Assembly: GCF_900107835.1 (NCBI RefSeq)
Contig: NZ_FNRG01000018.1
Location: forward strand, 19,437 to 83,436
Length of the DNA stretch: 64,000 nt
Direction of reading: 5' to 3'
Origin: Oribacterium sp. KHPX15
GTDB lineage: Bacteria > Bacillota > Clostridia > Lachnospirales > Lachnospiraceae
Below the pieces are notes generated by a model. It was not told the origin of the DNA. It worked only from the letters and a program-made list of their open reading frames with translations, and did not search any database. Position numbers and translations under genes: made by a program. Positions 1-9,370 of this stretch are shown here, in pieces. Position 1 is the first letter of the stretch; each line of letters starts with the position of its first letter.

Positions 1-813
1 GCTCCTGTACTCTCCGGGTGCCAGACTTTCGTCAAGTTCAATGCTTCCCATGGACATCCTCTTGAGGTAGAGCACATCCTTTCCTCCCGGAAGGGCTCTG
101 ATCATTTTCTTAATCTGATGGAACTTGCCTTCCTGAATCGTCACCTTGATTTCAGAGCACAATGTTTCTGCATTGACATCGGCAGCTTCCTCTGCGCCTT
201 TAAAATCAGCTCCGGACAAACGCACTCTCTCGAACCTTTCCGGATCCACAGTGAGCTGAAGCTTATCTGCAAGCTCCTTTACTGTCTTTCTGGTACTAAG
301 GATCTCAAGTCCCGCAGGCATTGCCGTCAGATGCTCGTCGAAGCGGATGCCTTTTTTGAACATCCTGCCATCCTCTTCACTAACCTCTCCCGAAACCACC
401 GCATAGTAAACCTTATCTATGTGGTGCTTAGGTGCCAGAAGTCTATGTGCAAGCTGCCCGTCATTTGTGATGATCAGGAGCCCCTCTGTATCCTTGTCGA
501 GACGTCCTACCGGGAAAATATCCTTCCGCGCCTGACCTCCGAACTCATCATCCCGGATCAGGCCCACCACTGTGGTCTGACGTTTGTCCTCGCTTGCCGA
601 GATAACTCCGGCAGGCTTATTCAGCATATAATATTGGTATTTTTCATACCTTATTTCTTCATCAAAAAAAGTAATGACCGCTCCCTCCGGGACTTCGAAG
701 CCCGATTCGCGAATCACCTCTCCGTCCACAATGACTTTGCACTTTCTTATTGCCTTTTTTATATCACTTCTGCTGCCGACACCCATATCGGCAAGATACT
801 TGTCTAAACGCAT
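1..813 (-). CDS. rsuA: RsuA/RluB-family 16S rRNA pseudouridine synthase (3' end cut by window)
   Basis: Converts a uridine of small-subunit rRNA to pseudouridine. The reading frame opens at 813 (MRLDKYLADMGVGSRSD) with an N-terminal S4 RNA-binding domain (about residues 1-60). The catalytic domain then shows the GRLDKDTEGLLIITNDG signature, whose Asp is the catalytic residue, and KVYYAVVSG. The reading frame stays open to base 1, so the last residues and the stop lie outside the window. The size and motifs fit the RsuA branch better than RluB, but the exact target uridine cannot be read from sequence. It is monocistronic as far as visible. Confidence 0.9.
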   Translation of the reverse strand, partial: MRLDKYLADMGVGSRSDIKKAIRKCKVIVDGEVIRESGFEVPEGAVITFFDEEIRYEKYQYYMLNKPAGVISASEDKRQTTVVGLIRDDEFGGQARKDIFPVGRLDKDTEGLLIITNDGQLAHRLLAPKHHIDKVYYAVVSGEVSEEDGRMFKKGIRFDEHLTAMPAGLEILSTRKTVKELADKLQLTVDPERFERVRLSGADFKGAEEAADVNAETLCSEIKVTIQEGKFHQIKKMIRALPGGKDVLYLKRMSMGSIELDESLAPGEYRS

Positions 814-845
814 ATATTTCTCTCTTTTAATGTTTAATATCAGAA

Positions 846-873
846 AAATACTCCCAACCGAAGTTGAGAGCAT
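846..873 (-). terminator. Rho-independent terminator with UUCG loop
   Basis: On the minus strand CTCTCAAC-TTCG-GTTGGGAG (8 pairs including G-U) is followed by TATTTTT. It ends the two-gene unit of small unknown proteins. Confidence 0.7.
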
Positions 874-885
874 TTTAGTTATCCT

Positions 886-1110
886 TTAGCCGGCACTCTG
901 CATTTTTTTAGTGGCGCTGTAATTATGAAAATCCGGTTGTTTCATAATAAAAGCAATTACATCGCTGGAAGTTAAATCACTTTTACCACTCATATAATCC
1001 TTTAGAATTTCTATGTGAGAAGGATCTTTCTTAGCATAATTTATTGTACCGAAAATGAAGTCATCATATGCGTCTGATATGTTACTTAACAGCTTTATTA
1101 GTTCTTTCAT
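886..1110 (-). CDS. Small protein of unknown function (74 aa)
   Basis: Not recognised. A soluble 74-residue protein with a helical N-terminus (MKELIKLLSNISDAYDDF) and no membrane segment or cysteine pair. A good ribosome site (AAAGGAG, 8-9 nt before ATG) and a UUCG-loop terminator right after the stop support a real gene. It starts 14 nt after the stop of the upstream 78-residue gene, so the two are probably co-transcribed. The size and pairing resemble effector/immunity or toxin/immunity minipairs, but no motif supports that. Confidence 0.6.
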   Translation of the reverse strand: MKELIKLLSNISDAYDDFIFGTINYAKKDPSHIEILKDYMSGKSDLTSSDVIAFIMKQPDFHNYSATKKMQSAG

Positions 1111-1124
1111 ATGCCAAACTCCTT

Positions 1125-1361
1125 TTAATCATAATATTTTCCAACAATATTGTAGTCTCCGTATCCTCGGTTTTCCACGAAATAGATACAGCAATTCCTG
1201 TCTAAGTCTTTCGTTCTATGCATAATAAACTCTTTACCTTTATATTTTCCATAGTTCGTACTAATTTCATGACAAACTTTTGCTATCTCTGCATTTTCCA
1301 GCTTAAGACTCGGAAACAAATATGGTACTCCGTTCATGTCGCATCTAAATATTTCTTTCAT
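1125..1361 (-). CDS. Small protein of unknown function (78 aa)
   Basis: Not recognised. A 78-residue soluble protein rich in aromatic residues and lysine, with Cys at about 8, 30 and 58-59. A ribosome site (TGGAGAAAG) precedes the ATG. It is the first gene of a two-gene unit with the 74-residue gene downstream. The tail (YFVENRGYGDYNIVGKYYD) has a beta-hairpin look. Confidence 0.55.
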   Translation of the reverse strand: MKEIFRCDMNGVPYLFPSLKLENAEIAKVCHEISTNYGKYKGKEFIMHRTKDLDRNCCIYFVENRGYGDYNIVGKYYD

Positions 1362-1578
1362 ATTCTTTCTCCATAAATTATTAAATAGAGAAAGCCCTAA
1401 AGGACTCCCTCTGTATACCCGTCAGGAATCCTCATTAGTAAAGGATATTGTATCATGCTTGGGGTAATATTGCTATAAATCGCTTTTCTGTTAACCGTGT
1501 TTCTTTAGACCCGGAAATCATATCACAGCATTAGAATAATTCATATTGTCTGAATTCAGACTATATCGCGAATTAAAA

Positions 1579-1608
1579 AAGACCCTGCTCATTTTCGCAG
1601 AGTCTTGT
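1579..1608 (-). terminator. Terminator of the M3 peptidase gene
   Basis: AAGAC-CTGC paired with GCAG-GTCTT around an 8-nt loop. The minus strand continues with TTTTTT. Positioned 40 nt after the peptidase stop codon. Confidence 0.75.
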
Positions 1609-1648
1609 TTGGACTGATTTAATCTTATTTTTTCTAATACCGTTAAAC

Positions 1649-3319
1649 TCAAAATCTCTCATCCAGCTTCTTAACGATATATTTCAGGCACCCGTCTTCG
1701 AAGACGTTATCGAGGCCGGCTTTTTTCATTAATTCATTGTAGAAATCCGAAGCTGAGAGCTTGCAAAGCTTAAGATAGCTTTCCCAGGCCTCGCGGTAAT
1801 CCCTGTCCATACGGACCTTGTACTGGAGGGCATTGGCACCGGCAATGCAGTAGTCAATGTAGTAGAGCGGGCTGTCATAGATGTGATGCTGACGCTGCCA
1901 GTAGCCTCCGTGCTCGTAGTAGGCATTACCCGTGTAATCAAGGTGCGGCTTATACTGACGCTCCAGCTCTCTCCAGACCTCGTTTCTGGCCTTCGGTGAA
2001 AGCCCCGGATCTTTGTAAATGATATCCTGGAATTCGTCTACCATGGTTCCGTAAGGAATGAACATAACAGCATCCATGAAATGCATCTTTATATAGTCAT
2101 CGGAACGGTTTCCGAAGATAAGCGGCATCCAGGGTTCGGTGAAAAATTCCATGGACATTGAGTGCGTCTCGGCAATTTCCATGGTAATGTCATTGTGCTC
2201 AATGATGGGATCATCAGCGGTAATGTATCCCTGGAAGGCGTGTCCGCACTCATGGGTTATGACATCCGCATCCCCTGAGGTTCCGTTGAAGTTTGCAAAT
2301 ACAAAAGGCGCCCGGTAGTCATGAAGCATGGTCATATAGCCCCCGGTCTTTTTATTCTTTCTTCCCAGAACATCGAAAAGCTCTGAATCGCACATGAAGT
2401 TAATGAATCGTCCGGTCTCAGGAGAAAGATCATTGTACATCTTTTGACCTGCCGCAAGTATCTGTTCCGGAGTTCCCACCGGTGCAGGGTTGCCATTTGT
2501 AAAGTAAACACCTTCATCAATGTAGCTAAGCTTGTTAAGTCCCAGCTGACGTCTTCTCAGATCATGAAGCTTTTCCGCAAAGGGAACAAAATCTCTCTTT
2601 ACCTGCTTCCGGAACTCCTGAATGTCTGAACGCCCAAAACTGTTTCTGTTCATTCGGGCGTAACCTAACGGAAGATAATCCTCATGCCCCATAAGCTCGC
2701 CCTGCTTTGTTCTGTTCTTCACCAGCTTATCATAAAAGTCATCCAGCTCTTCCTGGTGAACCGAAAAGAAGGCACTGAACTTTTCCCAGGCTTCCTTTCT
2801 TATGCTCCTGTCCTTATTGTTGAGATACGGGCTCATGAGGCTCAGATTCAGCTCTTCTCCATTCCAGTCAATTCTTGCACTTGCAAGAAGCTTGTTGTAT
2901 TCGGTCTGAAGCTTGTTTTCCTCCTGCATGAGAGGAATGAGCTTGTCATCAACCGCCTTCATGGCGAGTTCAATGTTTTTGAACGCCACCTTTCCGATCT
3001 TCTCCTCAAGATATGGCCTAAAGGGGGAGTTAAAAAGCTTCTTTCGATATGAGACCACCAGGTTCTGGAAAATGGGCATGTTCTCATCAAAGTATTCCTG
3101 CTCCTCCAGAAGCTTTTCGTCGGACATATCGATATCCGAGCGGATCATGGCAATCTGTGATTCCGTCATCACATGATTGTATATGAGATAAAATTCCTGA
3201 TGGATTCTGAACTGCTCTTCACCGCTTTCCGCTTTTTCAAATCTATCCTCAAGTTCCTTGAAATCCTTAGTAAGTTTCTTGAAATCTATGCGCTCATAAG
3301 GCATCTCTGAAAATTTCAT
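1649..3319 (-). CDS. pepF: M3 family oligoendopeptidase (PepF-like)
   Basis: A cytoplasmic zinc metallopeptidase that trims short peptides. The HECGH zinc motif lies near residue 354, and a downstream Glu in EIAETHSMSMEFF supplies the third ligand, as in the M3B (oligoendopeptidase F) family. At 556 aa it is a little shorter than classical PepF (about 600) and matches the common clostridial M3 oligoendopeptidase. No signal peptide. The start at 3319 has AAGGAG 9 nt upstream. It stands alone with its own terminator. Confidence 0.92.
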   Translation of the reverse strand: MKFSEMPYERIDFKKLTKDFKELEDRFEKAESGEEQFRIHQEFYLIYNHVMTESQIAMIRSDIDMSDEKLLEEQEYFDENMPIFQNLVVSYRKKLFNSPFRPYLEEKIGKVAFKNIELAMKAVDDKLIPLMQEENKLQTEYNKLLASARIDWNGEELNLSLMSPYLNNKDRSIRKEAWEKFSAFFSVHQEELDDFYDKLVKNRTKQGELMGHEDYLPLGYARMNRNSFGRSDIQEFRKQVKRDFVPFAEKLHDLRRRQLGLNKLSYIDEGVYFTNGNPAPVGTPEQILAAGQKMYNDLSPETGRFINFMCDSELFDVLGRKNKKTGGYMTMLHDYRAPFVFANFNGTSGDADVITHECGHAFQGYITADDPIIEHNDITMEIAETHSMSMEFFTEPWMPLIFGNRSDDYIKMHFMDAVMFIPYGTMVDEFQDIIYKDPGLSPKARNEVWRELERQYKPHLDYTGNAYYEHGGYWQRQHHIYDSPLYYIDYCIAGANALQYKVRMDRDYREAWESYLKLCKLSASDFYNELMKKAGLDNVFEDGCLKYIVKKLDERF

Positions 3320-3418
3320 TCCAATGTCTCCTTCTCAATACTGTTTTTGAACCTGAATATCTGTCAGACGAATATCATTCAGGATATTCCTTAGCAGCAA
3401 ATGTATAAATAGCAAAAA

Positions 3419-3527
3419 ATGCCTCGTCCTTTGGAAAATCTTCCATTCAATGAAGAATCGAAGATCTGAATCGGTTTCCCGTCGAGGGGGATATGTTTAA
3501 ACCGACGCTGCCAAAGAACGAGGCAAA
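3419..3527 (-). terminator. Long stem-loop terminator after the deacetylase gene
   Basis: An outer stem TGCCTCGT..TTTGG pairs with CCAAAGAACGAGGCA about 108 nt apart, enclosing a second weaker stem (aatcttc..gaagatt type). On the minus strand the outer stem runs straight into TTTTTT. It is much longer than a usual terminator and may be a decayed insertion of a hairpin element used as a terminator. Confidence 0.55.
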
Positions 3528-3560
3528 TGTATCATATTATATTCACGATGTATAGGTTTT

Positions 3561-5141
3561 TTAACCCGGTGCATCCATTGCCTGAATGGCATCAGCCTGA
3601 GCATCCCCTCCGGGTGAAGCCTGATCTGCCGGGCCTGCCATCCACCAGGCGGTTTCTGAAACTGCCTGAGCTGCCTGGGCTTCTGTAGGAACATAGACAT
3701 CACCATCATCAGCTGCTTCCGCAGGGGCTTCGATCACCTCACTGTTATCCTGGGAAGCCGGGCCTTCGGAAACATTATCCTGAGCATCATCTGCTCCGGG
3801 AATAACCTGCGTACTGTGATTGTCATTGTCCTCGCTTTTACTCTTACTCTTGCTGCTCTGGGTTGAATCCTCGCTGTTTGAAGAAGACTTTTCAGAGGAT
3901 GTTCCATCTGATTTTTCTTCCTTGGAAGAGGCTGTCGCCTGAGTTTCTGATGAAGCCGCTGTGTTATCCGATGAAGCTGCCGCGGTTTCTGACACAGTGG
4001 TTTCCGCTACTGTTTCCGTAGGAGGGAAGCTGCTGTACTGCTTTCCGTTTCCGCCCACAACTTCAGCATTTCTGAACTGTATAAGCTCTGAAACCGTAAC
4101 AAGCTGATAACCCTGCTGTGCCAGCCATGGGATAATCTCTTCACAGGCTGCCTGAGTGGATTTATAAAGCTCATGCATGAGAACGATACCGCCATCCGAA
4201 ATCTCAGATTTTATAGATTCGACAACTTTATCCGCATCCTTGTGTTTCCAGTCCAGAGTATCTACAGACCAGAAGATAAGAGGCATCGTAATGCTGCTTT
4301 TCACCGTATCGGAAATGATTCCGCCCGGAAGACGTGCAAGTACCGGTGTTACGCCGGCAACCTCCTGTACCTTTGCATTGGTCTTTGCAAATTCCTGCAC
4401 GATATAGTCAGAGGAATTCTTTGAAAGCTTTGTGTCGTGATCCCAGCTGTGGTTCGCAATCTCATGACCGTTCGCGGCCATTCTCTGAATCTCGGAGGCG
4501 AACTCGTCAACACGGTTTCCTACAACGAAGAAGGTACCGCGACCATTGTATTTTTCGAGAACATCCATGATAGCTTCACCGGTACTTCCATTAGGACCGT
4601 CATCCCAGGTGAGAGCCACCATAGGCTTTGTGGTATCCACATAACGTCCGTTTGAGAACACCTTGGTGGGGTCGTAGGCCTCAGTGGTCTCAACTGTGGC
4701 TTCTGTGCTTGCTTCTGTAACCGCAATCACCGACTCAGCCACATCGATGGCGTCATTACCCTTGTTGATCTCGATGTTCTGCATGGCATCGATTTTTTCC
4801 TGACGGCTGTTTTCTATATAGCCGGTAATGCCGGTAACGCCCTTCCAGAGGCCAAATACAAAAAGAGCACAAACGCTCAGGAAAATAACCCTGTAGGTAT
4901 AAGCCCTCTGACGTGCCTTTTTCTGACGTATCTTTTTAAGCCTTTTTTCCCGCATTGCCTCTTTCTCAGCATTGGTTATAACACGGTTCCTGCCGGAGCC
5001 TCCACCTGAAGAGTGCCGCCCGCTTCCCTGAGACCCCGAACGGACTCCCCGGGAATTATATGAAGCGTTTCGGCTACGTACACCGCTTCCGCCCCTTGCA
5101 TGATTATCTGAATATCTTTGATTATTATAATTACCTGCCAT
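3561..5141 (-). CDS. Membrane-anchored polysaccharide deacetylase (NodB homology, CE4)
   Basis: Predicted to remove N- or O-acetyl groups from a cell-wall or surface polysaccharide outside the membrane. From the chosen start (MAGNYNN, AAAGAAG before the ATG; an upstream ATG at 5192 has no ribosome site) there is a basic N-terminus, one membrane segment near residues 77-100, a T/E-rich linker and then the NodB domain. The domain shows TWDDGP (about 178) and the zinc motif NHSWDH (about 230). A Ser/Thr/Glu-rich low-complexity tail of about 150 residues follows, probably a wall-spanning or disordered extension. It opens a block of surface-glycan genes. Confidence 0.9.
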   Translation of the reverse strand: MAGNYNNQRYSDNHARGGSGVRSRNASYNSRGVRSGSQGSGRHSSGGGSGRNRVITNAEKEAMREKRLKKIRQKKARQRAYTYRVIFLSVCALFVFGLWKGVTGITGYIENSRQEKIDAMQNIEINKGNDAIDVAESVIAVTEASTEATVETTEAYDPTKVFSNGRYVDTTKPMVALTWDDGPNGSTGEAIMDVLEKYNGRGTFFVVGNRVDEFASEIQRMAANGHEIANHSWDHDTKLSKNSSDYIVQEFAKTNAKVQEVAGVTPVLARLPGGIISDTVKSSITMPLIFWSVDTLDWKHKDADKVVESIKSEISDGGIVLMHELYKSTQAACEEIIPWLAQQGYQLVTVSELIQFRNAEVVGGNGKQYSSFPPTETVAETTVSETAAASSDNTAASSETQATASSKEEKSDGTSSEKSSSNSEDSTQSSKSKSKSEDNDNHSTQVIPGADDAQDNVSEGPASQDNSEVIEAPAEAADDGDVYVPTEAQAAQAVSETAWWMAGPADQASPGGDAQADAIQAMDAPG

Positions 5142-5281
5142 TTTTATTACTTCTTTATCATCAAATTTGTTATATCGATTTATCAACATCATTATACTGG
5201 AATTATTCTAACATACAATCTATTTTTTGTAGTATAAAAAATCATAATAGGAGAATAATATTTGATGTATAAAAACAACAG

Positions 5282-5371
5282 CTCAGCCGGTAGACCATGG
5301 GGACGGGGTTGGTGGTTCATTTTTCTAAAATGAACCACCAACCCCGTCCCCGTAGTCTACCGGCTGAACTG
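5282..5371. repeat. Long near-perfect inverted repeat (about 40-bp stem)
   Basis: The arms CAGCCGGTAGAC / GTCTACCGGCTG and GGGGACGGGGTTGGTGG / CCACCAACCCCGTCCCC continue to a TTTT-TCTA-AAAA tip. It sits between the divergently placed ends of the deacetylase promoter region and the DHHW gene terminator. It shares the GGGGACGG word with the dispersed hairpin family. Confidence 0.8.
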
Positions 5372-5393
5372 TCACGATTAAACCGATGTTTCC

Positions 5394-6605
5394 TCAGAAG
5401 ATTCCCCCGATTCCGAGGTCCGTATCAATAGTGTTCATATTGTAAAGCACCAGCACATCCGTAACATCCGGATGTTCGTTGATGAAGGACGCCGGACCGA
5501 AACGGTAGTAACGGGTATCAAAAACATATATCTTCTTATAGTGATTTACAAGGAACGGCACAATGGAATTTGCGTAGCTGTCCTTAACGAGAACCATGAC
5601 CTTGTCGGAATCCGCAGTCTCGTTGGTGATCTCTATAAGAGGATGAAGGTTATTAAGGAACATGGAGTACTTATCCTTTTTCTCCAGATAATCCCTGTTG
5701 TAAAGGGTATCGGTAACCTCATGCGAGTCGGTGTAGTCCACGGTCAAAGCATTGTCCGGATTCTCATAGATGGTTATCTCCTCCCCGGGTACTGTGGTGT
5801 CGTTAAGCTTTGAGTAAACCGTACCCCTGAAGCTGTCTGTGACAACGGTTTTTGTGAATGCCTCTTCCGGAAGCGGCTCAATGCCTTCGGCCTTGCAATA
5901 CTCTCTGTACGCCACATAGGCACCGTAGGTGGTCCAGTGATGATCCGTGTGATAGTAAAGCGGCGTGAATTCCGAAGCTGTCTTTTCAGCCTGAGCGGCC
6001 TCAAGAAGCCCCTGATAGCAGTCGATGCGCTTCATCTCAGGACGCGCCTCATAAATCTTATTCATAGTCTCAAGCTGCTTAAGCACTCCCCTGTCGGGTG
6101 CAGAAGCAGGAAGCTTGTCATTATAAACAGTCACCGCCGTAGGCACCAGCATCAGCTTAATGTTGTTTTTCGCATCAGTGGTTATGTCCTGATAAAGCTT
6201 TCCGTACTGGGTGATGATCTTTTCATTCTGCTTCGGCTCATCATAGGCTTCGATGAGATAGCCGTCCTTAGCGATATAGATATTGTTGATCTCCTGCTTT
6301 CCCATCATAATCTCGGCCTTGGTCTTCAGGGTCATGAATTGGTCACGGGCAGGAAAGTGGTCTGACAGGTACTTCTGAATGCTGCTCATGTAGGAGCCAT
6401 CCTTCAGAGACTGAAATGTATAGGTGGGCCACAATGCCAGCTGACGGTTCTCGCTCTCGCTGAATTCCTGCTTCGGAGAAGCCAGAAACCAGACTCCGAA
6501 AACCAGTATAGCCAGAGTGACGGTCATCACGGTGATGACATTACCCACATTCCGGACACCCCAGAGAAGTAAATCTTCATTTTTATTCGATTTGTTTTGC
6601 ATCAT
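5394..6605 (-). CDS. DHHW/AlgJ-like secreted SGNH-fold protein
   Basis: Partner of MBOAT acyltransferases in exopolysaccharide O-acylation. It has one N-terminal membrane segment (residues about 21-43) and a 350-residue extracytoplasmic domain. That domain carries the HTDHHWTT motif near 220 typical of the DHHW/AlgJ family and a late VKDSYANS segment that would supply the SGNH serine. It lies directly downstream of the MBOAT gene on the same strand (145 nt apart), the usual AlgI-AlgJ pairing. The start has GGAG 4-7 nt before a double ATG, so the exact Met is uncertain by one codon. Confidence 0.88.
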   Translation of the reverse strand: MMQNKSNKNEDLLLWGVRNVGNVITVMTVTLAILVFGVWFLASPKQEFSESENRQLALWPTYTFQSLKDGSYMSSIQKYLSDHFPARDQFMTLKTKAEIMMGKQEINNIYIAKDGYLIEAYDEPKQNEKIITQYGKLYQDITTDAKNNIKLMLVPTAVTVYNDKLPASAPDRGVLKQLETMNKIYEARPEMKRIDCYQGLLEAAQAEKTASEFTPLYYHTDHHWTTYGAYVAYREYCKAEGIEPLPEEAFTKTVVTDSFRGTVYSKLNDTTVPGEEITIYENPDNALTVDYTDSHEVTDTLYNRDYLEKKDKYSMFLNNLHPLIEITNETADSDKVMVLVKDSYANSIVPFLVNHYKKIYVFDTRYYRFGPASFINEHPDVTDVLVLYNMNTIDTDLGIGGIF

Positions 6606-6749
6606 AAAACTCCAATTATCAAACGCCGATGCCTTGAATGATCTTATGGGTTGGAGAAATAAAAATTTCCTTTGAAAATCATTGCATCAGCCATAGGTTT
6701 TGGCGAACCACTATTGATAAGCGGTTCATTGATATTAAACCATTCCTCA

Positions 6750-8201
6750 TCAAAAACGGAAATAAAGGAACGGATTGTAGGTATCGTTTACCAGATACGC
6801 TGTTGTCAGGAAGAACAGGATGATATAGAAAGAAGACCTTAGGATAGTGATAAATGTCTCCCTGGTGATCATCTCCGAAAGCCCGCCATTGCCCTTTGCA
6901 GCGCTTCTGAGCTTTCCTCTTAACCACGGGTATACCGGGAAGGAAATGATGCATCCCAGTATGAGAATGAGAAAATTGTTTCTGAGATACCACAGGATAT
7001 CAGCATTAACCACAGGGGCTCCGGACATTCCGAACATGATTTTGAGATAATGTCCCAGCTGTCCCATATCATCAAACACGAAAATAACAAATCCCGTTAC
7101 ATATATGAACATGGCATACAGATGCTGTAAAACTCCCGGCAGCTTCCCGAGAGCCTTGCCCCATATATTCTTCTCAAGGGCCAGAAGCACTCCGTAGAAA
7201 AGTCCCCAGAGGATGAAGTTCCATGCCGCACCGTGCCAGAGACCTGTCAGGAACCATACCACAAACATATTTCTAAGCTGCTTAAGCTCTCCGTGACGGT
7301 TGCCTCCCAGCGGAATGTATACATAATCACGGAACCAGGTGCTGAGGGAAATGTGCCAGCGTCTCCAGAAATCCGTTACTGAGACTGCACTCAGCGGGTA
7401 ATTGAAGTTCTCAAGATAATGGAAGCCAAGCATCCTTCCCATACCGATGGCCATATCACTGTAGGCGCTGAAATCAAAGTAAAGCTGGAGGGTAAAGCAC
7501 ATGGCTCCAAGCCAGGAACTCAAAACGCTAAGCTCTCCTGTTGAGGCAAATGCTGCCGCCTTTATAACTTCCCAAAGCGATCCGATGGTATTGGCCAGAA
7601 GAACCTTTTTGAAAAGACCCTGCAGGAATCTGAGTCCGCCCTGGATAAAACCTTCAAAATCGATCTTACGCTCATGGAGCTCTTCGTTAACCGTTGAAAA
7701 TCTGACTATAGGTCCCGCGATCAGCTGAGGGAACATGGAAACATAAGTCAGATAATAGAAATAGTTCTTCTCAACCGCCACTTCCTTCTTATAAAGATCG
7801 ATGGTGTAACTCATGGTCTGGAAGGTAAAAAAGCTTATTCCTATAGGAAGACCAAGGCCCAGGGGTGTGAATGCTGTCCCGGCGAAAGCATTAACGGACT
7901 CTATAAGGAAGTCTGTATACTTGAAGAATCCCAGCACCGAAAGATCGATGATGACGGACAGTGCAAGGCACATTTTCCTGCGGATCGATCCGTCTGCAGC
8001 CTTGTCCATAATCCGTCCCAGTGTATAGTCCGAAAGAGTCTCGAACAGCATGAGGAGAATATATATGGGCTCCCCCCAGGCATAAAACACCAGTGAAAAG
8101 ACAAGAAGGATATAATTCTTCACCTTGAACGGCACCAGATAATATAGGATCAGGCACAACGGAAGGAAAAAGAACAAAAATGGAATACTGCTGAAAACCA
8201 T
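6750..8201 (-). CDS. MBOAT family O-acyltransferase (AlgI-like)
   Basis: A multipass membrane enzyme that moves an acyl (usually acetyl) group across the membrane onto an exported polysaccharide. The 483-residue protein has 10 or more hydrophobic segments, the MBOAT signature WHISLSTWFRDYVYIPLGG (about 281-299) and the catalytic His in GLWHGAAWNF (about 321). The start at 8201 is preceded by GGAG. It is followed by the DHHW protein, which probably completes the transfer outside the cell. Confidence 0.93.
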   Translation of the reverse strand: MVFSSIPFLFFFLPLCLILYYLVPFKVKNYILLVFSLVFYAWGEPIYILLMLFETLSDYTLGRIMDKAADGSIRRKMCLALSVIIDLSVLGFFKYTDFLIESVNAFAGTAFTPLGLGLPIGISFFTFQTMSYTIDLYKKEVAVEKNYFYYLTYVSMFPQLIAGPIVRFSTVNEELHERKIDFEGFIQGGLRFLQGLFKKVLLANTIGSLWEVIKAAAFASTGELSVLSSWLGAMCFTLQLYFDFSAYSDMAIGMGRMLGFHYLENFNYPLSAVSVTDFWRRWHISLSTWFRDYVYIPLGGNRHGELKQLRNMFVVWFLTGLWHGAAWNFILWGLFYGVLLALEKNIWGKALGKLPGVLQHLYAMFIYVTGFVIFVFDDMGQLGHYLKIMFGMSGAPVVNADILWYLRNNFLILILGCIISFPVYPWLRGKLRSAAKGNGGLSEMITRETFITILRSSFYIILFFLTTAYLVNDTYNPFLYFRF

Positions 8202-8334
8202 ACTTTAATGCTCCAATTAATAAAACTTTTATAAATACACAACGTCCCTATCTTACAATCAAACTCCGAAGGTGGCAAACACTTTTGATAAATGTAAATA
8301 ACAGTTCATAAAATAAGAGTGAATCCTTATGAAA

Positions 8335-8382
8335 TCCACCGGGTATCCGCCGGCGAGAACCGTCCCCGCGGATACCCGGTGG
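8335..8382. repeat. Dispersed GC-rich hairpin element, copy B
   Basis: The arms TCCACCGGGTATCCGC / GCGGATACCCGGTGGA are perfectly paired around CGGCGAGAACCGTCCCC. The loop carries the family core (CGAGAACCGTCCCC). Located in the 264-bp gap between the DUF4358 and MBOAT genes. Confidence 0.75.
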
Positions 8383-8392
8383 ATAAAATCAA

Positions 8393-8431
8393 AGCCGGAG
8401 GGCTCCACGTTTTTAATGGATGCCCTCCGAC
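8393..8431 (-). terminator. Terminator of the DUF4358 lipoprotein gene
   Basis: GGAGGGC pairs with GCCCTCC across an 18-nt loop. The minus strand continues into a T-rich tract (GGCTTTGATTTT). Confidence 0.55.
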
Positions 8432-8465
8432 TCTTCAAAAATTATCTTCTATTGAGATGTTACGA

Positions 8466-9239
8466 TCAGCCGATGTTTGAAGCGATGGTCTGCTCGATAG
8501 CTGCAGCATTTGGAGACATTACAAGGTAAACATAGTTACCGGCAGTCTTAACTGAGCTTGCTGCAACGATCTGATACTGGTCAGGCATGTAATCCTGAAG
8601 CTCCTGTGCCTTCTGCTGCTGAACTGCACTGAGCTGACCTGCAAGTGCTGCCACGCTTGAAGCATCCTTTGCCTTAAGGATGGCAACTGTGTCTGCATGT
8701 GTTACATCCTCAGCCATAGCGAAAACGTAACCCTCAAGCTGTGATGCATCGATTCCGTAATAGTTTGCGATATAGTTTGCATCAACATTGATCATACCGG
8801 GAAGAAGACCTGTAACCTGGCTGTAAATAGCGCTTGGATCTGCACCTGATGACTGAGCCTTGGTCTCCTCGGCTGTTGTCTCTTCTACAGTTGTCTCCTC
8901 TACTGTTGTTTCTTCCGCTGTAGTTGTCTCTTCTTTTGTTGTTTCCTCAGTGGTTTCTTCCTCTTTAGAAGACTCCTCTGTTGACTCTTCCTCTGACTCT
9001 GATGACTCTTCTGCTGCAGCTGTTGTTTCTTCTGCGGCTGCTGTAGTCTCCTCTGCCGCAGCTGTTGTTTCCTCTGCTGCTGTTGTGGTCTCCTCAGCTG
9101 TTGTTTCCTCAGCGACTGCGGTTGTCTCTACTGCTGCTGTTGTAACAGCCTCTGCTTCTGCCTTCTTGCCGCATCCGTTAAGCATAAGTGCTGATGCTGT
9201 GATTACCGCGAGTGTTGTTGCTACTATAGTCTTTCTCAT
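8466..9239 (-). CDS. DUF4358 domain lipoprotein with Thr/Glu-rich stalk
   Basis: Function unknown. A lipoprotein signal (ASALMLNGCGKK) is followed by about 100 residues of ETTAEETT-type repeats (residues about 35-135). A C-terminal DUF4358-like domain follows (VAILKAKDASSVAALAGQL ... YVYLVMSPN). The repeat stalk would lift the domain through the cell wall. DUF4358 genes are often found beside MBOAT/SGNH genes, as here, which suggests a role in surface acylation. Strong ribosome site AGGGGAG. Confidence 0.82.
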   Translation of the reverse strand: MRKTIVATTLAVITASALMLNGCGKKAEAEAVTTAAVETTAVAEETTAEETTTAAEETTAAAEETTAAAEETTAAAEESSESEEESTEESSKEEETTEETTKEETTTAEETTVEETTVEETTAEETKAQSSGADPSAIYSQVTGLLPGMINVDANYIANYYGIDASQLEGYVFAMAEDVTHADTVAILKAKDASSVAALAGQLSAVQQQKAQELQDYMPDQYQIVAASSVKTAGNYVYLVMSPNAAAIEQTIASNIG

Positions 9240-9274
9240 ATTGTTTCTCCCCTTTGAACTCTATACATAATTAA

Positions 9275-9298
9275 TGCAAGGATTATAAAATCCTTGCA
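9275..9298 (-). terminator. Perfect 10-bp hairpin between SGNH and DUF4358 genes
   Basis: TGCAAGGATT-ATAA-AATCCTTGCA. It lies after the SGNH stop (9371) and before the DUF4358 start (9239). The trailing T tract is poor, so termination is only probable. Confidence 0.5.
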
Positions 9299-9370
9299 CC
9301 ATTATAAAGACTAATTTCAATTTTAACAACGTAAAGATGAAATTTTCGTTTTTCCTAAACAAAGCAAAAT

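Noticed and set aside
118..807. 229-residue open frame on the plus strand
   Set aside because: Antisense of the RsuA-type gene, whose motifs are clear on the minus strand.
8860..9270. Val/Ser-rich open frame on the plus strand
   Set aside because: It is the complement of the Thr/Glu-rich repeats of the DUF4358 lipoprotein gene, with no ribosome site.
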